Of a DNA stretch of 64,000 nucleotides, positions 33,349 to 42,273 are shown piece after piece. The position numbers and the translations under genes were made by a program. The first letter of the stretch is position 1. Each line of letters starts with the position of its first letter. This stretch comes from Rhodococcus marinonascens NBRC 14363 (GTDB lineage Bacteria; Actinomycetota; Actinomycetes; Mycobacteriales; Mycobacteriaceae): positions 31,637 through 95,636 of the forward strand of contig NZ_BCXB01000020.1 in assembly GCF_001894885.1 (NCBI RefSeq), in the 5' to 3' direction. The notes beneath the pieces were generated by a model, which saw only the letters and a list, made by a program, of their open reading frames with translations, searched no databases and was not told the origin of the DNA.

Positions 33349-34758
33349 TCAGTGGGCGCCGGTGAGCTTTTCCATCAGCGCCGAAATCTTGGATGGTTTG
33401 CTGGTCACGCGCTCTTCGAGATCGGCGGTTGCGGCCGCACGCAGGCCGGCGTTGACCCCAAACCATCGGAACGGTTCGACTTCCCACTTCGGGGATTTGT
33501 GGTTGACCACCGGGAGCGAGTTCAGGGTGTCGCGCTTGTCGAGGATCAGGTTGCGCAGGATGCGGCCTGCGAGGTTGCTGGTCGCGACCCCGTCACCGAC
33601 GTACGGTCCGGCCCAGGCCATCTTGTTGCGTTTGTCGTAGCCAACGGAGGGGAACCAGTCACGGGGAACGCCGAGCGGGCCGCCCCAGCGGTGGGTGATC
33701 GGCACGTCCCGCAACGCGGGGAAGAACTCGTGCATCGTGGTGATGATCTTCTCGTGGATCTTCTCGTCGACATCGAAGGACGGGTCGACTTTGGACCGGA
33801 AGTGGTACGGCGCTCCGCGGCCGCCGAACACCAGTCGGCCGTCGCTGGTCGGGTGTGCGTAGATCCGCAGATTACGCATGTCGTTGAACGCGGTTCGCCC
33901 GCCGAGGCCCAGCTCCGCGCGGAGCTGGCGAGGTAGTGGTGCGGTGGCGACGACGAGCGAGTAGAGCGGGGCGATACTGCGCCGGTAGGCCGGGAATTCG
34001 GGCGTGAATGCCTCGGTCGCGCGGACCACAACCGAGGCGGTGACCGAGCCGCGCTGCGTCCTCGCGATGCCCTTGCCGATCTCGTCGACCGCAGTGTCCT
34101 CGTAGATGACTCCGCCGTGGTCCTCGACCCACGTCGCGAGTCCGCGCACGAGCTTGTCCGGGTGTAGCAGCGCGCAGTGCTCGGTGTAGATACCTCCGAG
34201 CACGCTCGCGGCGTTGATCTTCTCGCGGGCTGCACCTGCGTCGAGTAGTTTCCACTGACCAGGGGTGCCGAACTTCTCGGCACCGGCAACCGTGGCCCGC
34301 GCCCGCGCCCACTGTGCTTGGCTCCGTGCGAGGGAAATGAACCCGTCGCGGGCGTACTCGCAGTCGATGCCCTCGTCCGTGACGACTTGGCCGATCTCGG
34401 CGACGGTCTCGTTCATCGCGGCTTGCAGATCCAGCGCCGACTGATGTGAATATAGTTGTTCGACGCGGCCCAGGGATACGGGGAAGATCGAGGACGCCCA
34501 TCCCCCGTTGCGTCCAGAAGCGCCGAATCCGGCGAATTCACGTTCGAGGAGAACGACTTTCAGCGATGGATCGGCCTGTAGCAGGTAGTAGGCCGCCCAC
34601 AGTCCGGTGAACCCGGCGCCCACGATCGCGACGTCGGCGCTGGTGTTGCCCGACAGCGCCGGCCTCCGAAATGTGAGCTCGCGGTCCTCGCGCCACAGGG
34701 GCATAGCGATTGCGGGCGCTGCTGCATCTTGCCCCGCGGGGGCGTTTCTGGCCACCAT
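33349..34758 (-). CDS. FAD-dependent amine/amino acid oxidoreductase (DAO family)
   Basis: A 469-residue flavoprotein of the DAO family: ADVAIVGAGFTGLWAAYYLL (about 41-60) binds FAD, followed by LLEREFAGFGASGRNGGW, the hallmark of gamma-glutamylputrescine oxidase (PuuB)-like enzymes. The end has WAGPYVGDGVATSNLAGRIL. Probable substrate: an amine or N-modified amino acid. With the cupin downstream, a divergent PucR regulator and an amino acid permease, it forms a likely nitrogen-source utilisation group. Confidence 0.88.
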   Translation of the reverse strand: MVARNAPAGQDAAAPAIAMPLWREDRELTFRRPALSGNTSADVAIVGAGFTGLWAAYYLLQADPSLKVVLLEREFAGFGASGRNGGWASSIFPVSLGRVEQLYSHQSALDLQAAMNETVAEIGQVVTDEGIDCEYARDGFISLARSQAQWARARATVAGAEKFGTPGQWKLLDAGAAREKINAASVLGGIYTEHCALLHPDKLVRGLATWVEDHGGVIYEDTAVDEIGKGIARTQRGSVTASVVVRATEAFTPEFPAYRRSIAPLYSLVVATAPLPRQLRAELGLGGRTAFNDMRNLRIYAHPTSDGRLVFGGRGAPYHFRSKVDPSFDVDEKIHEKIITTMHEFFPALRDVPITHRWGGPLGVPRDWFPSVGYDKRNKMAWAGPYVGDGVATSNLAGRILRNLILDKRDTLNSLPVVNHKSPKWEVEPFRWFGVNAGLRAAATADLEERVTSKPSKISALMEKLTGAH

Positions 34759-34890
34759 TTACAGCCTCCAGCCGTCGTTCGTTTCGTGCGTGGACATTAA
34801 GTCTGGGGCCGAGGTGCGGGCTCGGACATACTCCCGATTCACAGACCAACAGGTCGGCGGCTGTACGTTTGTATGAGGAGGTGAAGTTCG

Positions 34891-36363
34891 GTGATCTCGG
34901 TCGATCAGCTAGCCGCGATCCCGTCACTCGGGTTGCGGTTTCTCGCAGGTGAGGGCGGCGGAGGGCGGCTGGTCACGTGGGCACACGCGTGCGATCTGTT
35001 GGACCCGTGGATGTGGTGTGAAAGCGGAGACGTGGTCATGACGACCGGTGCCGGACTCCCGGAGAATCCGCAGGAGCAAGCCGGGTGGATGGCCCAGTTG
35101 ATCGACAGCCAGGTCAGCGCACTGGTGATCGCCAGCGGCCCCAGCGCACCGGATGTCACCCCCGAGTTGCTCGATGTCGCGGACAGACGTGGATTCCCGG
35201 TGCTGTCGGCGAGCTTCGACCTGCAATTCGTCACACTCGCTCGCACCGTGATCGAAAGCGCGGTCGAATCCGAACGCCAGCGTTTGGCCACGATCACCCG
35301 CCTCTACGACGTGTACTGGCAGGCGCTGCACGCCCGTGGTTCCTTCGCCGACCGGATGTCCGCGCTCGAGGGCGCGACCGGGTGGGCACTTGAGGTGTGC
35401 GACCAGGACGCCGGCGGCGAGGTCGTGTTCAGCGGCCGCCTCGCCCTCCAACAGCGGCGCAATCGCCTCGACCCTGCTGTCGATCGCGTGGAAATCGCCA
35501 TCCCCGGTACCGGCGAAGTTGTGCTGTCGGCCACCCCGGGCCGACTACCGGTCAACGACCGTCCGTTGCTCCAACATCTCGGTGGGTTGATCGCGCTCGA
35601 GCTCGAACACGATGCCGCCCAACGAGACCGGCTGCGCGACTCCGGACAGGATCTGCTGGCCGGTTTGTTGGACGAGACCATCACCGTCGCCGCGGTCTGG
35701 CCAGAATTGCGACATCGCGGGATGACGAACGCCGTGGTTCTCGCGTGCTGGAGTACCTCTGACGGCAACGCGCTGGACCACAAGGCGATTCACCGACAGG
35801 TGTTCCTGCAGCAGTACGCGCCTTTGCTCCTGCCTCGTTCGGCGATGTTGATCGGGCTGGTTCCCCGCGATCTGGAACTGATGGAGGCGATGACCGCCAA
35901 ACTAGCCCCGAACTGTGCTGTTGGGGTGAGCACCGCCCTGACCGCGAATTCCAATGTCGCCGAAGCCGTCCGGCAGGCCCAACTCGCGGTGGCCCGCGCC
36001 CACGAGCAAGCCCGGACGATGAACATCTACGGCGAAGACTACGACGATGTCGGATTCTTGCCTCGCAGCCTGGAAGCCACCCGCCGGCAAGTGCGCGACA
36101 TCCTCGGACCACTGATCGTTCACGACAGGACCCATGAGGGAAATTTGGTCGACTCCGTCAAGGTGTTCCTCCGCAACGATGGCGCCTGGCGGAAGAGCGC
36201 CGAGGAGCTGAAGATCCACCGGCAGACCCTCGTCTACCGACTCCGCCGCGTCGAACAACTCACCGGGTTGAAACCCACCTCAACCGAAGGGTCCGCCATG
36301 CTCTGGCTCGCTCTTTCCGGCGCCGAGCGTTCCAAGCTGACCCTCGACGAACTGATCGACTGA
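34891..36363 (+). CDS. PucR family transcriptional regulator
   Basis: A 490-residue regulator with the N-terminal PucR domain (SVDQLAAIPSLGLRFLAGEG, WCESGDVVMTTGAGLPENP), a middle GGDEF-like part, and a C-terminal PucR helix-turn-helix (VKVFLRNDGAWRKSAEELKI, then HRQTLVYRLRRVEQLTG). GTG start with AGGAGG upstream. It is divergent from the FAD oxidase-cupin pair across 132 bases and convergent with the amino acid permease, so it probably controls one or both. Confidence 0.92.
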   Translation: MISVDQLAAIPSLGLRFLAGEGGGGRLVTWAHACDLLDPWMWCESGDVVMTTGAGLPENPQEQAGWMAQLIDSQVSALVIASGPSAPDVTPELLDVADRRGFPVLSASFDLQFVTLARTVIESAVESERQRLATITRLYDVYWQALHARGSFADRMSALEGATGWALEVCDQDAGGEVVFSGRLALQQRRNRLDPAVDRVEIAIPGTGEVVLSATPGRLPVNDRPLLQHLGGLIALELEHDAAQRDRLRDSGQDLLAGLLDETITVAAVWPELRHRGMTNAVVLACWSTSDGNALDHKAIHRQVFLQQYAPLLLPRSAMLIGLVPRDLELMEAMTAKLAPNCAVGVSTALTANSNVAEAVRQAQLAVARAHEQARTMNIYGEDYDDVGFLPRSLEATRRQVRDILGPLIVHDRTHEGNLVDSVKVFLRNDGAWRKSAEELKIHRQTLVYRLRRVEQLTGLKPTSTEGSAMLWLALSGAERSKLTLDELID

Positions 36364-36364
36364 A

Positions 36365-36405
36365 AACGCTGGCGGGCAAGTCGTATGGACCAGCTCACCA
36401 GCGTT
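36365..36405. terminator. Bidirectional terminator hairpin
   Basis: AACGCTGG (36365-36372) and CCAGCGTT (36398-36405) form an inverted repeat right after the PucR stop, between two convergent genes. Confidence 0.6.
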
Positions 36406-36436
36406 CGCCTGCTGCGTTCGCGCACCACGGTTGGGC

Positions 36437-37873
36437 TCAGGAGTTGATGCTCTCGCGGGCGAGCCCCGACCCGCCCGGTCCCGCCTCGTCGGCTGGCGTG
36501 GAATGAGACCCTGAGGGTCGGATCTTCTTCCGGATCAGGTAAATGATCGACAAGGCCACCCACACGGCGATGCCCTGAAACAACTCGACCCGGTTGCCCT
36601 CTCGGAATCCCATGCTCACCAGGACGGTGACGATGGACGCGGTGACCAGCAGAGGCAGGCCCGGGTACAGCCACATCCGGAACGTCAGCATGCCCGGGTT
36701 CTCTTTCTCCCAACGCCGCCGCAGACGCAGTTCGGAAATGCAGATCATGAAGTACACGAACATGAAGACCGCACCGGATGCGTTGATCAGGAACAGGAAC
36801 ACCGTGTCCGGGAACAGTGCCGCTAGAACAACGCAGCCGTAGCCGACCACCGTGCACGACAGGATGCCCTTGACTGGCACACCGCGTCGGTTCGTCTCGG
36901 TCATCCAGACCGGCGCATCGCCGCGTCCGCCCATGACGAACAGCAGTCGGGATGAGGTGTAGAGGCCGGAGTTGAGCACCGAGAGCACCGCCACCAGGAT
37001 GACGAGGTTAAGCAGGTCCGCCCCGCCCGGAATGCCGATCCGATCCATCGCGGCGACGAATGGGGATTCGCCCGGAACCACCGAGTTCCACGGCACGATC
37101 ACGGCAATCAGGAACGTCGAGACGACGAAGAAGGCGAGGATGCGGAAGACGACCGAATTTACCGCCCTGCGGATCGCCTTTGCCGGCTCCGCGGATTCGG
37201 CGGCGGCGATGGTCACGACCTCCACTCCGGTCATCGAGAAGATGACCACGACCACGCCGGTGAACAATGTTGCCAGCCCGGTCGGCAGTAGCCCGCCGTG
37301 TGCGGTGAGGTTGGTGAAGTCCATCGTGGCCCCGGGCCAGAGTCCGAAGACGAACAGCGACGCCACCACGATGAAGGCGATGATCGCGACAATCTTGATG
37401 CCCGCGAACCAGTACTCGGCTTCACCGAAGGTACCGACCGAGAGCATGTTGATCGCGGTCATGATGAGCATCAGCGCGAGTGCGATCACCCAGACCGGTA
37501 TCGACGGAATCCAGTTGTTGATTATCTGGCCGCCGACGACGGCTTCGAAGCCGACGATGATGACCCAGAAATACCAGTAGAGCCACCCAGTCGAGAACCC
37601 CGCCCAGTTACCCCACGCCATCCGGGCGTAGTCGGTGAACGATCCGGAGCACGGTTTGGCCGCAGCCATCTCCCCGAGCATTCGCATCACCAGCAGCACG
37701 ATCAGTCCGGTGATGCCATAGGTGACGAACGACAGTGGTCCTGCCTGGTTGATGATCGCGCTCGACCCAACGAAGAGTCCGGCACCGATCACTCCGCCGA
37801 GGGAGAGCATGGTCAGGTGCCGCTGCTTGAGGCCGGGTTTGAGTTGATGAGACCCGTTCGGGACCGTACCCAT
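36437..37873 (-). CDS. Amino acid permease (APC family, GabP-like)
   Basis: A 478-residue permease with about 12 helices. The first helix carries GGVIGAGLFVGSSAII (about 24-39), the APC signature, and EMAAAKPCSGSFTDYARMAW follows. Similar to GABA/aromatic amino acid permeases, though the substrate is not fixed. The ATG at 37871-37873 has AAGGGGA 6 bases upstream and is preferred over the ATG five codons before. Convergent with the PucR regulator and near the amine oxidase, so uptake of its substrate is plausible. Confidence 0.9.
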   Translation of the reverse strand: MGTVPNGSHQLKPGLKQRHLTMLSLGGVIGAGLFVGSSAIINQAGPLSFVTYGITGLIVLLVMRMLGEMAAAKPCSGSFTDYARMAWGNWAGFSTGWLYWYFWVIIVGFEAVVGGQIINNWIPSIPVWVIALALMLIMTAINMLSVGTFGEAEYWFAGIKIVAIIAFIVVASLFVFGLWPGATMDFTNLTAHGGLLPTGLATLFTGVVVVIFSMTGVEVVTIAAAESAEPAKAIRRAVNSVVFRILAFFVVSTFLIAVIVPWNSVVPGESPFVAAMDRIGIPGGADLLNLVILVAVLSVLNSGLYTSSRLLFVMGGRGDAPVWMTETNRRGVPVKGILSCTVVGYGCVVLAALFPDTVFLFLINASGAVFMFVYFMICISELRLRRRWEKENPGMLTFRMWLYPGLPLLVTASIVTVLVSMGFREGNRVELFQGIAVWVALSIIYLIRKKIRPSGSHSTPADEAGPGGSGLARESINS

Positions 37874-38205
37874 GGCATTCCCCTTCATCAGGTGCCCGCG
37901 TCGGTCGGCTGTTGCGGGGCAGGATCAGACTTGTGATGGGAATCACCATGCTCGCGCGGGCGGCTGACCACTATTCGACATCGCGACAATGCCAAGGGTA
38001 GGCCTTCATACATATTGATGAATGGCCGAGCGATGGCCTGCATCTGCGTGAGTGCGCACAAATCGTCGCCTTGACCGGCGCGTTACGACCACAACTGCGC
38101 ACTCACCGCGCGAACCAGGCTGGTGTGGCCGCGCTGCAGAGGTCAATTCTTCTCTACCTCGCGCGTCGACCCTTGTGCACCGGTCGCAGACGATACGCTC
38201 GGCTG
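37874..38205. other. Divergent intergenic region
   Basis: About 330 bases between the amino acid permease and the lysozyme gene, holding both promoters. The stretch around 38000-38030 (AT-rich, CATACATATTGATGAATGG) is the likely promoter area. The 45 codons in frame before the lysozyme start look noncoding. Confidence 0.4.
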
Positions 38206-38952
38206 ATGTCTATCGAGGTGAAGGTCCGCAGATTCTTCAGGATCGTGCCACTACTGCTCTTGGCGACGGTCCTGGCGGCGGCGCCCGGCATCGCATCCGC
38301 CGCCCCCGTCCAAGGCCCCGACGTGGCGTCGTGGCAGCACCCGGGAGGCTCGGCGATCAACTGGTTCGCCGTCCGAAACTCAGGCCACGACTTCGCGATG
38401 GTCAAGGCCACCGAAGGTCTCGACTATATCAACCCGTATTTCGTCCAGGACAGCCTCGCGATGCGGGTGGCCGGAATTTCGCGCGGCGCTTATCACTACG
38501 CCGACCCGACGCTGTCGCCGGAGTTGCAGGCCGCGTTCTTTTCCACGATGGTGCTGGGGATCAACGGGCCAGGCGACATGCCACCCGTCCTCGACCTGGA
38601 GGTTTCGAACGGTCTGTCGCCTGCCGCGCTGATCAATTGGACACACCGGTACTTGAACACAGTTCGGACCCTCACTGGACGCCAGCCGATCATCTACACG
38701 TATCCGCACTTCTGGCAAACAGCGATGGCCAACACCAACGAGTTCACCGATTACCCCCTGTGGATCGCCGATTACAACGGTCAGAACGCGCCGGGACCGC
38801 TGCCGGGCGGCTGGAACAATTGGACGTTCTGGCAGTACACGAGCACTGGGCGCATTCCTGGTGTGAACGGCAACGTCGACCTCAACGTCTACAGTGGCGC
38901 GCAGGGCGATTTCGCCCGCTACTCCAACAGTGCGTCACCGTTCGGGAGTTAG
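38206..38952 (+). CDS. Secreted GH25 lysozyme
   Basis: A 248-residue exported muramidase. The signal peptide (VRRFFRIVPLLLLATVLAAA, cleavage near ASAAP) is followed by the GH25 domain: GPDVASWQHPGGSAINWFAV, AMVKATEGLDYINPYFVQD, ISRGAYHYADP and PPVLDLEVSNG, with the acidic pair of the DxE motif. It cleaves the beta-1,4 bond in peptidoglycan and should act in the cell wall. The ATG at 38206 gives the proper signal peptide. Other wall-related genes (M23 peptidase, MurNAc recycling) lie within 20 kb. Confidence 0.92.
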   Translation: MSIEVKVRRFFRIVPLLLLATVLAAAPGIASAAPVQGPDVASWQHPGGSAINWFAVRNSGHDFAMVKATEGLDYINPYFVQDSLAMRVAGISRGAYHYADPTLSPELQAAFFSTMVLGINGPGDMPPVLDLEVSNGLSPAALINWTHRYLNTVRTLTGRQPIIYTYPHFWQTAMANTNEFTDYPLWIADYNGQNAPGPLPGGWNNWTFWQYTSTGRIPGVNGNVDLNVYSGAQGDFARYSNSASPFGS

Positions 38953-39061
38953 TTCATCCTGCACAATCGGCAGGGCCCGATGTCATCGGCGTTTGACCGC
39001 ATAGGTATGGACACCTAAGGTCACTCGCACGCAACGACGCGGGAACATTCGGGTCAGATGA

Positions 39062-40777
39062 GTGGGGTGGACGGTGACGGCGGCAAGCATCGGTCGATTC
39101 ACTGCCGCATGTCGGTCGTTGACCGCCACCGAGGCGGAGTTGAGCCTCGACTTTCCGCTGGCAGGGTTTGCCGACATCATGACCTCCGGCCTGTTGCTCT
39201 CACCGGAAGTGGTCGCAGGCGATATCGAAGCCGCGCGTGACGTGTCGACCGTTGCTGTGATGGCCGTACCCGATATCGGCCCATGGTTGCGCCCTGGGCA
39301 GTTGCTGATCACCTCGACGTCCGTCCTGAGCAGGCTTGTCGAGCCGATCGATGCGTTTCTCGCGCGCCTCGACAGCCGCGCAGTGGCCGGGCTTGCGGTG
39401 CGACTCGACGTCGCCGCGCCCACACTGCCGGCCGGAATGATCGACGCGGCCACCCAACTCGGGTTCCCCGTCGTCGTGGTCGACGAGCTATTCCCTTCTG
39501 GGCACTCGTTCGCCGGCGATCTCGAGGAGTTGTGGGACCGACAAGTCGATGCGCTGTTCACGGCCGACCGTCTGCGGAAGATGCTCGTAGACCTCGTGAT
39601 GGCGGGGGGTGGTCACGCCGAACTCGCCGCCTGGGTCGCCAGCGAGATGTCCGGCGCAGTGCTGATCACGACGCCCGACGGACGCCAACTCTGCCATGCT
39701 GGCGACGAATCCGAACTGCGACGCCTGGCTGCGAGTCCGGTGCTCGACTCGGCCGGGCGTGGGCGCACCGACTCGATCGACGGCGGTCTCGGTCTGCGCA
39801 GCCTGGACGGCGAGTACGTCGTGGTCTCGGCTATTTCTGCCAACGGGATCGATCACGGCCGGCTGGTTCTGTACAGCACGGAACGCACGCTGAGCAGCGA
39901 CGATCTCTACCTCGTCGAGCAGGCGGCCACGGTGTGTGCCCTGGTCGTCGCACGGGAACTGGTCGTGTCGTCGGTGGAGGAGAAGCACCGGGCCAACTTC
40001 CTCCGTGACCTGCTGCGCGGCCGCGGCGGCGAGCAGGAGCACGTGGTCGCGCACGCGCAGACGTTCGGCTGGGACCTCGACCGTCCGGTGGTCGTCGTCG
40101 TGATCGAACCCGATCCGGTGGTCGAGGACACCTCGCCGCTGCCCACCCGGATGCCCTTGGTCGACAGGCAGGCACGGGCGTTCGCCGACGCCGTTGCCGC
40201 CCACGATCCCGGTGCCGCCGTCGCCGGCCTCGCAACGGAGACCGTAATCCTCATGGGGTCCGGCACGAGAACCATGAACCTCGTCCGCGAACTTGTCGAC
40301 TACGTGCGAGGCGACGGCGGTGGCGGGCGGCGCTCGTTCGGGGTCGGCGTCTCTCGCGCAACGACGACGGTCGACGGTATTTCCGCGATGTACAACCAGG
40401 CCAAGACGGCGCTGAAGGTGGGGCGGCAGCTCTCCGGCGTCCGGGCGGTGACGCACTTCGACGAGTTGGGCGTCTGCCGGTTGCTCAGCCTGGTCGAGGA
40501 CGACAGCGAACTCGAGTCGTTCGCCCGGGAGACCCTGCGCAACCTCACCGAGGACACAGTCGAGGCGAAGGACATGCGGCGCACCCTCGAAGTGCTCCTC
40601 GCCACCAACATCAATATCGCAGAAACAGCGCGTCAACTGCACTTTCACTACAACACGCTGCGATACCGGGTGACGAAACTCGAGAAGATGCTCGGGCCGT
40701 TCACCGAGAACCCCGGGTTGCGACTCGATCTCTCCCTCGCGCTCAAGATTATTGCGATGCGCGGCGTCAATTCCTAA
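39062..40777 (+). CDS. PucR family transcriptional regulator
   Basis: A 571-residue PucR-type regulator. N-terminal PucR domain (DIMTSGLLLSPEVVAG; WLRPGQLLITSTSVLSRL), a central domain (about 270-420) and the C-terminal helix-turn-helix (LLATNINIAETARQLHFHYN, TLRYRVTKLEKMLGPF). Longer than the PucR at 34891 and not closely alike. A GTG at 39062 or 39074 starts it; neither has a strong binding site. No obvious target is adjacent: the lysozyme gene is upstream in the same direction, and the RpiR regulator follows. Confidence 0.88.
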   Translation: MGWTVTAASIGRFTAACRSLTATEAELSLDFPLAGFADIMTSGLLLSPEVVAGDIEAARDVSTVAVMAVPDIGPWLRPGQLLITSTSVLSRLVEPIDAFLARLDSRAVAGLAVRLDVAAPTLPAGMIDAATQLGFPVVVVDELFPSGHSFAGDLEELWDRQVDALFTADRLRKMLVDLVMAGGGHAELAAWVASEMSGAVLITTPDGRQLCHAGDESELRRLAASPVLDSAGRGRTDSIDGGLGLRSLDGEYVVVSAISANGIDHGRLVLYSTERTLSSDDLYLVEQAATVCALVVARELVVSSVEEKHRANFLRDLLRGRGGEQEHVVAHAQTFGWDLDRPVVVVVIEPDPVVEDTSPLPTRMPLVDRQARAFADAVAAHDPGAAVAGLATETVILMGSGTRTMNLVRELVDYVRGDGGGGRRSFGVGVSRATTTVDGISAMYNQAKTALKVGRQLSGVRAVTHFDELGVCRLLSLVEDDSELESFARETLRNLTEDTVEAKDMRRTLEVLLATNINIAETARQLHFHYNTLRYRVTKLEKMLGPFTENPGLRLDLSLALKIIAMRGVNS

Positions 40778-40916
40778 AGCCGCCAATTTCTGCGATTAGG
40801 CACCCGCAGAGTACTTCCACGCCCGGCTCCTTGTCCGCGGCGAGCAACACGATCCTGGTAGACGATGTAGGGTGCAGCACACGATGACGTCAAGAACCAT
40901 CCTCGAAGCTATGCGA

Positions 40917-40934
40917 GAAGAAAAATGCCTTCAC
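40917..40934. promoter_or_regulatory. Putative RpiR/MurR operator, site 1
   Basis: GAAGAAAAATGCCTTCAC contains the inverted half-sites GAAG and CTTC 8 bases apart and lies 10 bases before the start of the RpiR regulator. The same element, with two changes, recurs at 48560-48577 before the MurNAc recycling operon. Confidence 0.7.
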
Positions 40935-40944
40935 GGGAGAAGTT

Positions 40945-41844
40945 TTGAGTGACTTGCGTGCTCATCCCGCCGACTACTCCCCCGACCCCGATGCGCTCGT
41001 TGCACGGGTGCGGGTACTTCTCCCCTCCCTCCCGCCGGCCTCGGCGCGGGTCGCGCAGCTGATCCTCGACGACCCCGTGCGCGTGTCGCGGTCCACACTG
41101 CAGGACCTGGTGCAGGTGGTGGGAACGAGTGAGGCGACGATTATCCGCACCGCGCGGACATTGGGTTTCCGCGGTTATCCGGACATGCGGTTCGCGCTGG
41201 CCACCGCAGCGGGGCAGCGACGCCAAGAGCATCAGATCACCGGAGACATCACGGTCACCGACTCGGTACGTGATGTGATCGACAAGATCGCCGGCGCCGA
41301 GCAACGCGCACTGCGCGAAACCGCAGCCCATCTCGACGCAGAAGCGCTGGGCCGCATCGCCGACACCATAGTGGCCGCACGCAAGATCGTGCTCTACGGC
41401 GCAGGCGCATCCTCGTTGATCGCCGCCGATCTCCAACAGAAGCTGATGCGCATCGGCCTGATCAGCCATGCTCCCACCGATAATCATCTCGCTGTCACCG
41501 AGGCTGTCCTGCTGACACCACATGACGTGGCGATCGCCATCTCGCATTCCGGGGAGACCAGCGAAACCCTCGCCTTCCTGCGCCAAGCACACAAGACCGG
41601 CGCGAGCACCGTCGCCTTGACCAGCGTCGACAGTTCCACCCTCACCACCTACGCAGACCGCGTCGTGTATGCGGCCGGACGCGACGACATCTTCCGCCCC
41701 GCCGCCCTGTCCAGCCGGATCAGCCACCTCATGGCGGTCGACTGCCTCTTCGTCGCCGTCGCCCAAAGAACCTATGACAGCACCACGCGTGCCGTCGCCG
41801 CGACCCACGACGCCCTCAGCGCCAGCAGGGCGCGAAAGCATTGA
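40945..41844 (+). CDS. MurR/RpiR family transcriptional regulator
   Basis: A 299-residue RpiR-type regulator. The N-terminal helix-turn-helix (STLQDLVQVVGTSEATIIRT, about 50-70) is followed by a SIS sugar-phosphate-binding domain (VLYGAGASSLIAADLQQKLM; VAIAISHSGETSETLAFL). MurR-type members sense MurNAc-6-phosphate, which fits the murQ/anmK operon at 43.9-48.5 kb. TTG start with GGGAG 5 bases upstream. A shared operator-like element precedes both this gene and that operon. Confidence 0.9.
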   Translation: MSDLRAHPADYSPDPDALVARVRVLLPSLPPASARVAQLILDDPVRVSRSTLQDLVQVVGTSEATIIRTARTLGFRGYPDMRFALATAAGQRRQEHQITGDITVTDSVRDVIDKIAGAEQRALRETAAHLDAEALGRIADTIVAARKIVLYGAGASSLIAADLQQKLMRIGLISHAPTDNHLAVTEAVLLTPHDVAIAISHSGETSETLAFLRQAHKTGASTVALTSVDSSTLTTYADRVVYAAGRDDIFRPAALSSRISHLMAVDCLFVAVAQRTYDSTTRAVAATHDALSASRARKH

Positions 41845-41879
41845 CCCGACAACAGGATCGAGGATCGGGCCGTCTGATC

Positions 41880-42190
41880 TGAACGCGGTTGACGAGCGTG
41901 GCAGACTCCGTACGGTCGCCTCGGGGTCTGAGCCGCCAATCCTCCTCATGGCCGGCCAAGGCGTCAGCTCGCTCGACGTCTCGGTTCGCGCGAAGGTCAT
42001 GAACCGCCACGCAGATCTGGTCGAGGAGTACGGCCCCACGCTTGTCTTCGTCTCGCACGGCCTCGGCGTCAGCGGGCGCCAGTTCGACACGGTCGCCGTA
42101 GTCTCCGAGGGCGTATCGTCGAGGCCGGACCGATCAAGGAGGTGCTCGCAGACGTGCATAGCCCGGACACGCCGAGAACCGTATCTGTTA
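41880..42190 (+). pseudogene. Remnant of an oligopeptide ABC transporter ATPase (DppF/OppF-like)
   Basis: The frame reads PPILLMAGQGVSSLDVSVRA, VMNRHADLVEEYGPTLVFVS, HGLGV, which corresponds to the Walker B to switch region of Dpp/Opp ATPases, but the catalytic Walker B DE has become AG. A frame change near 42110 continues as RIVEAGPIKEVLADVHSPDT. The N-terminal Walker A half is absent. It is a dead fragment between the RpiR regulator and the amidase; the rest of the transporter is not in the window. Confidence 0.8.
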
Positions 42191-42273
42191 CTCATGCGAT
42201 CAGAACTCGGTCAATGGAAATTGGGCAGTGAGCGAGTCACGAATCTTCCGAACACATCACAGGAGCATCTGGA

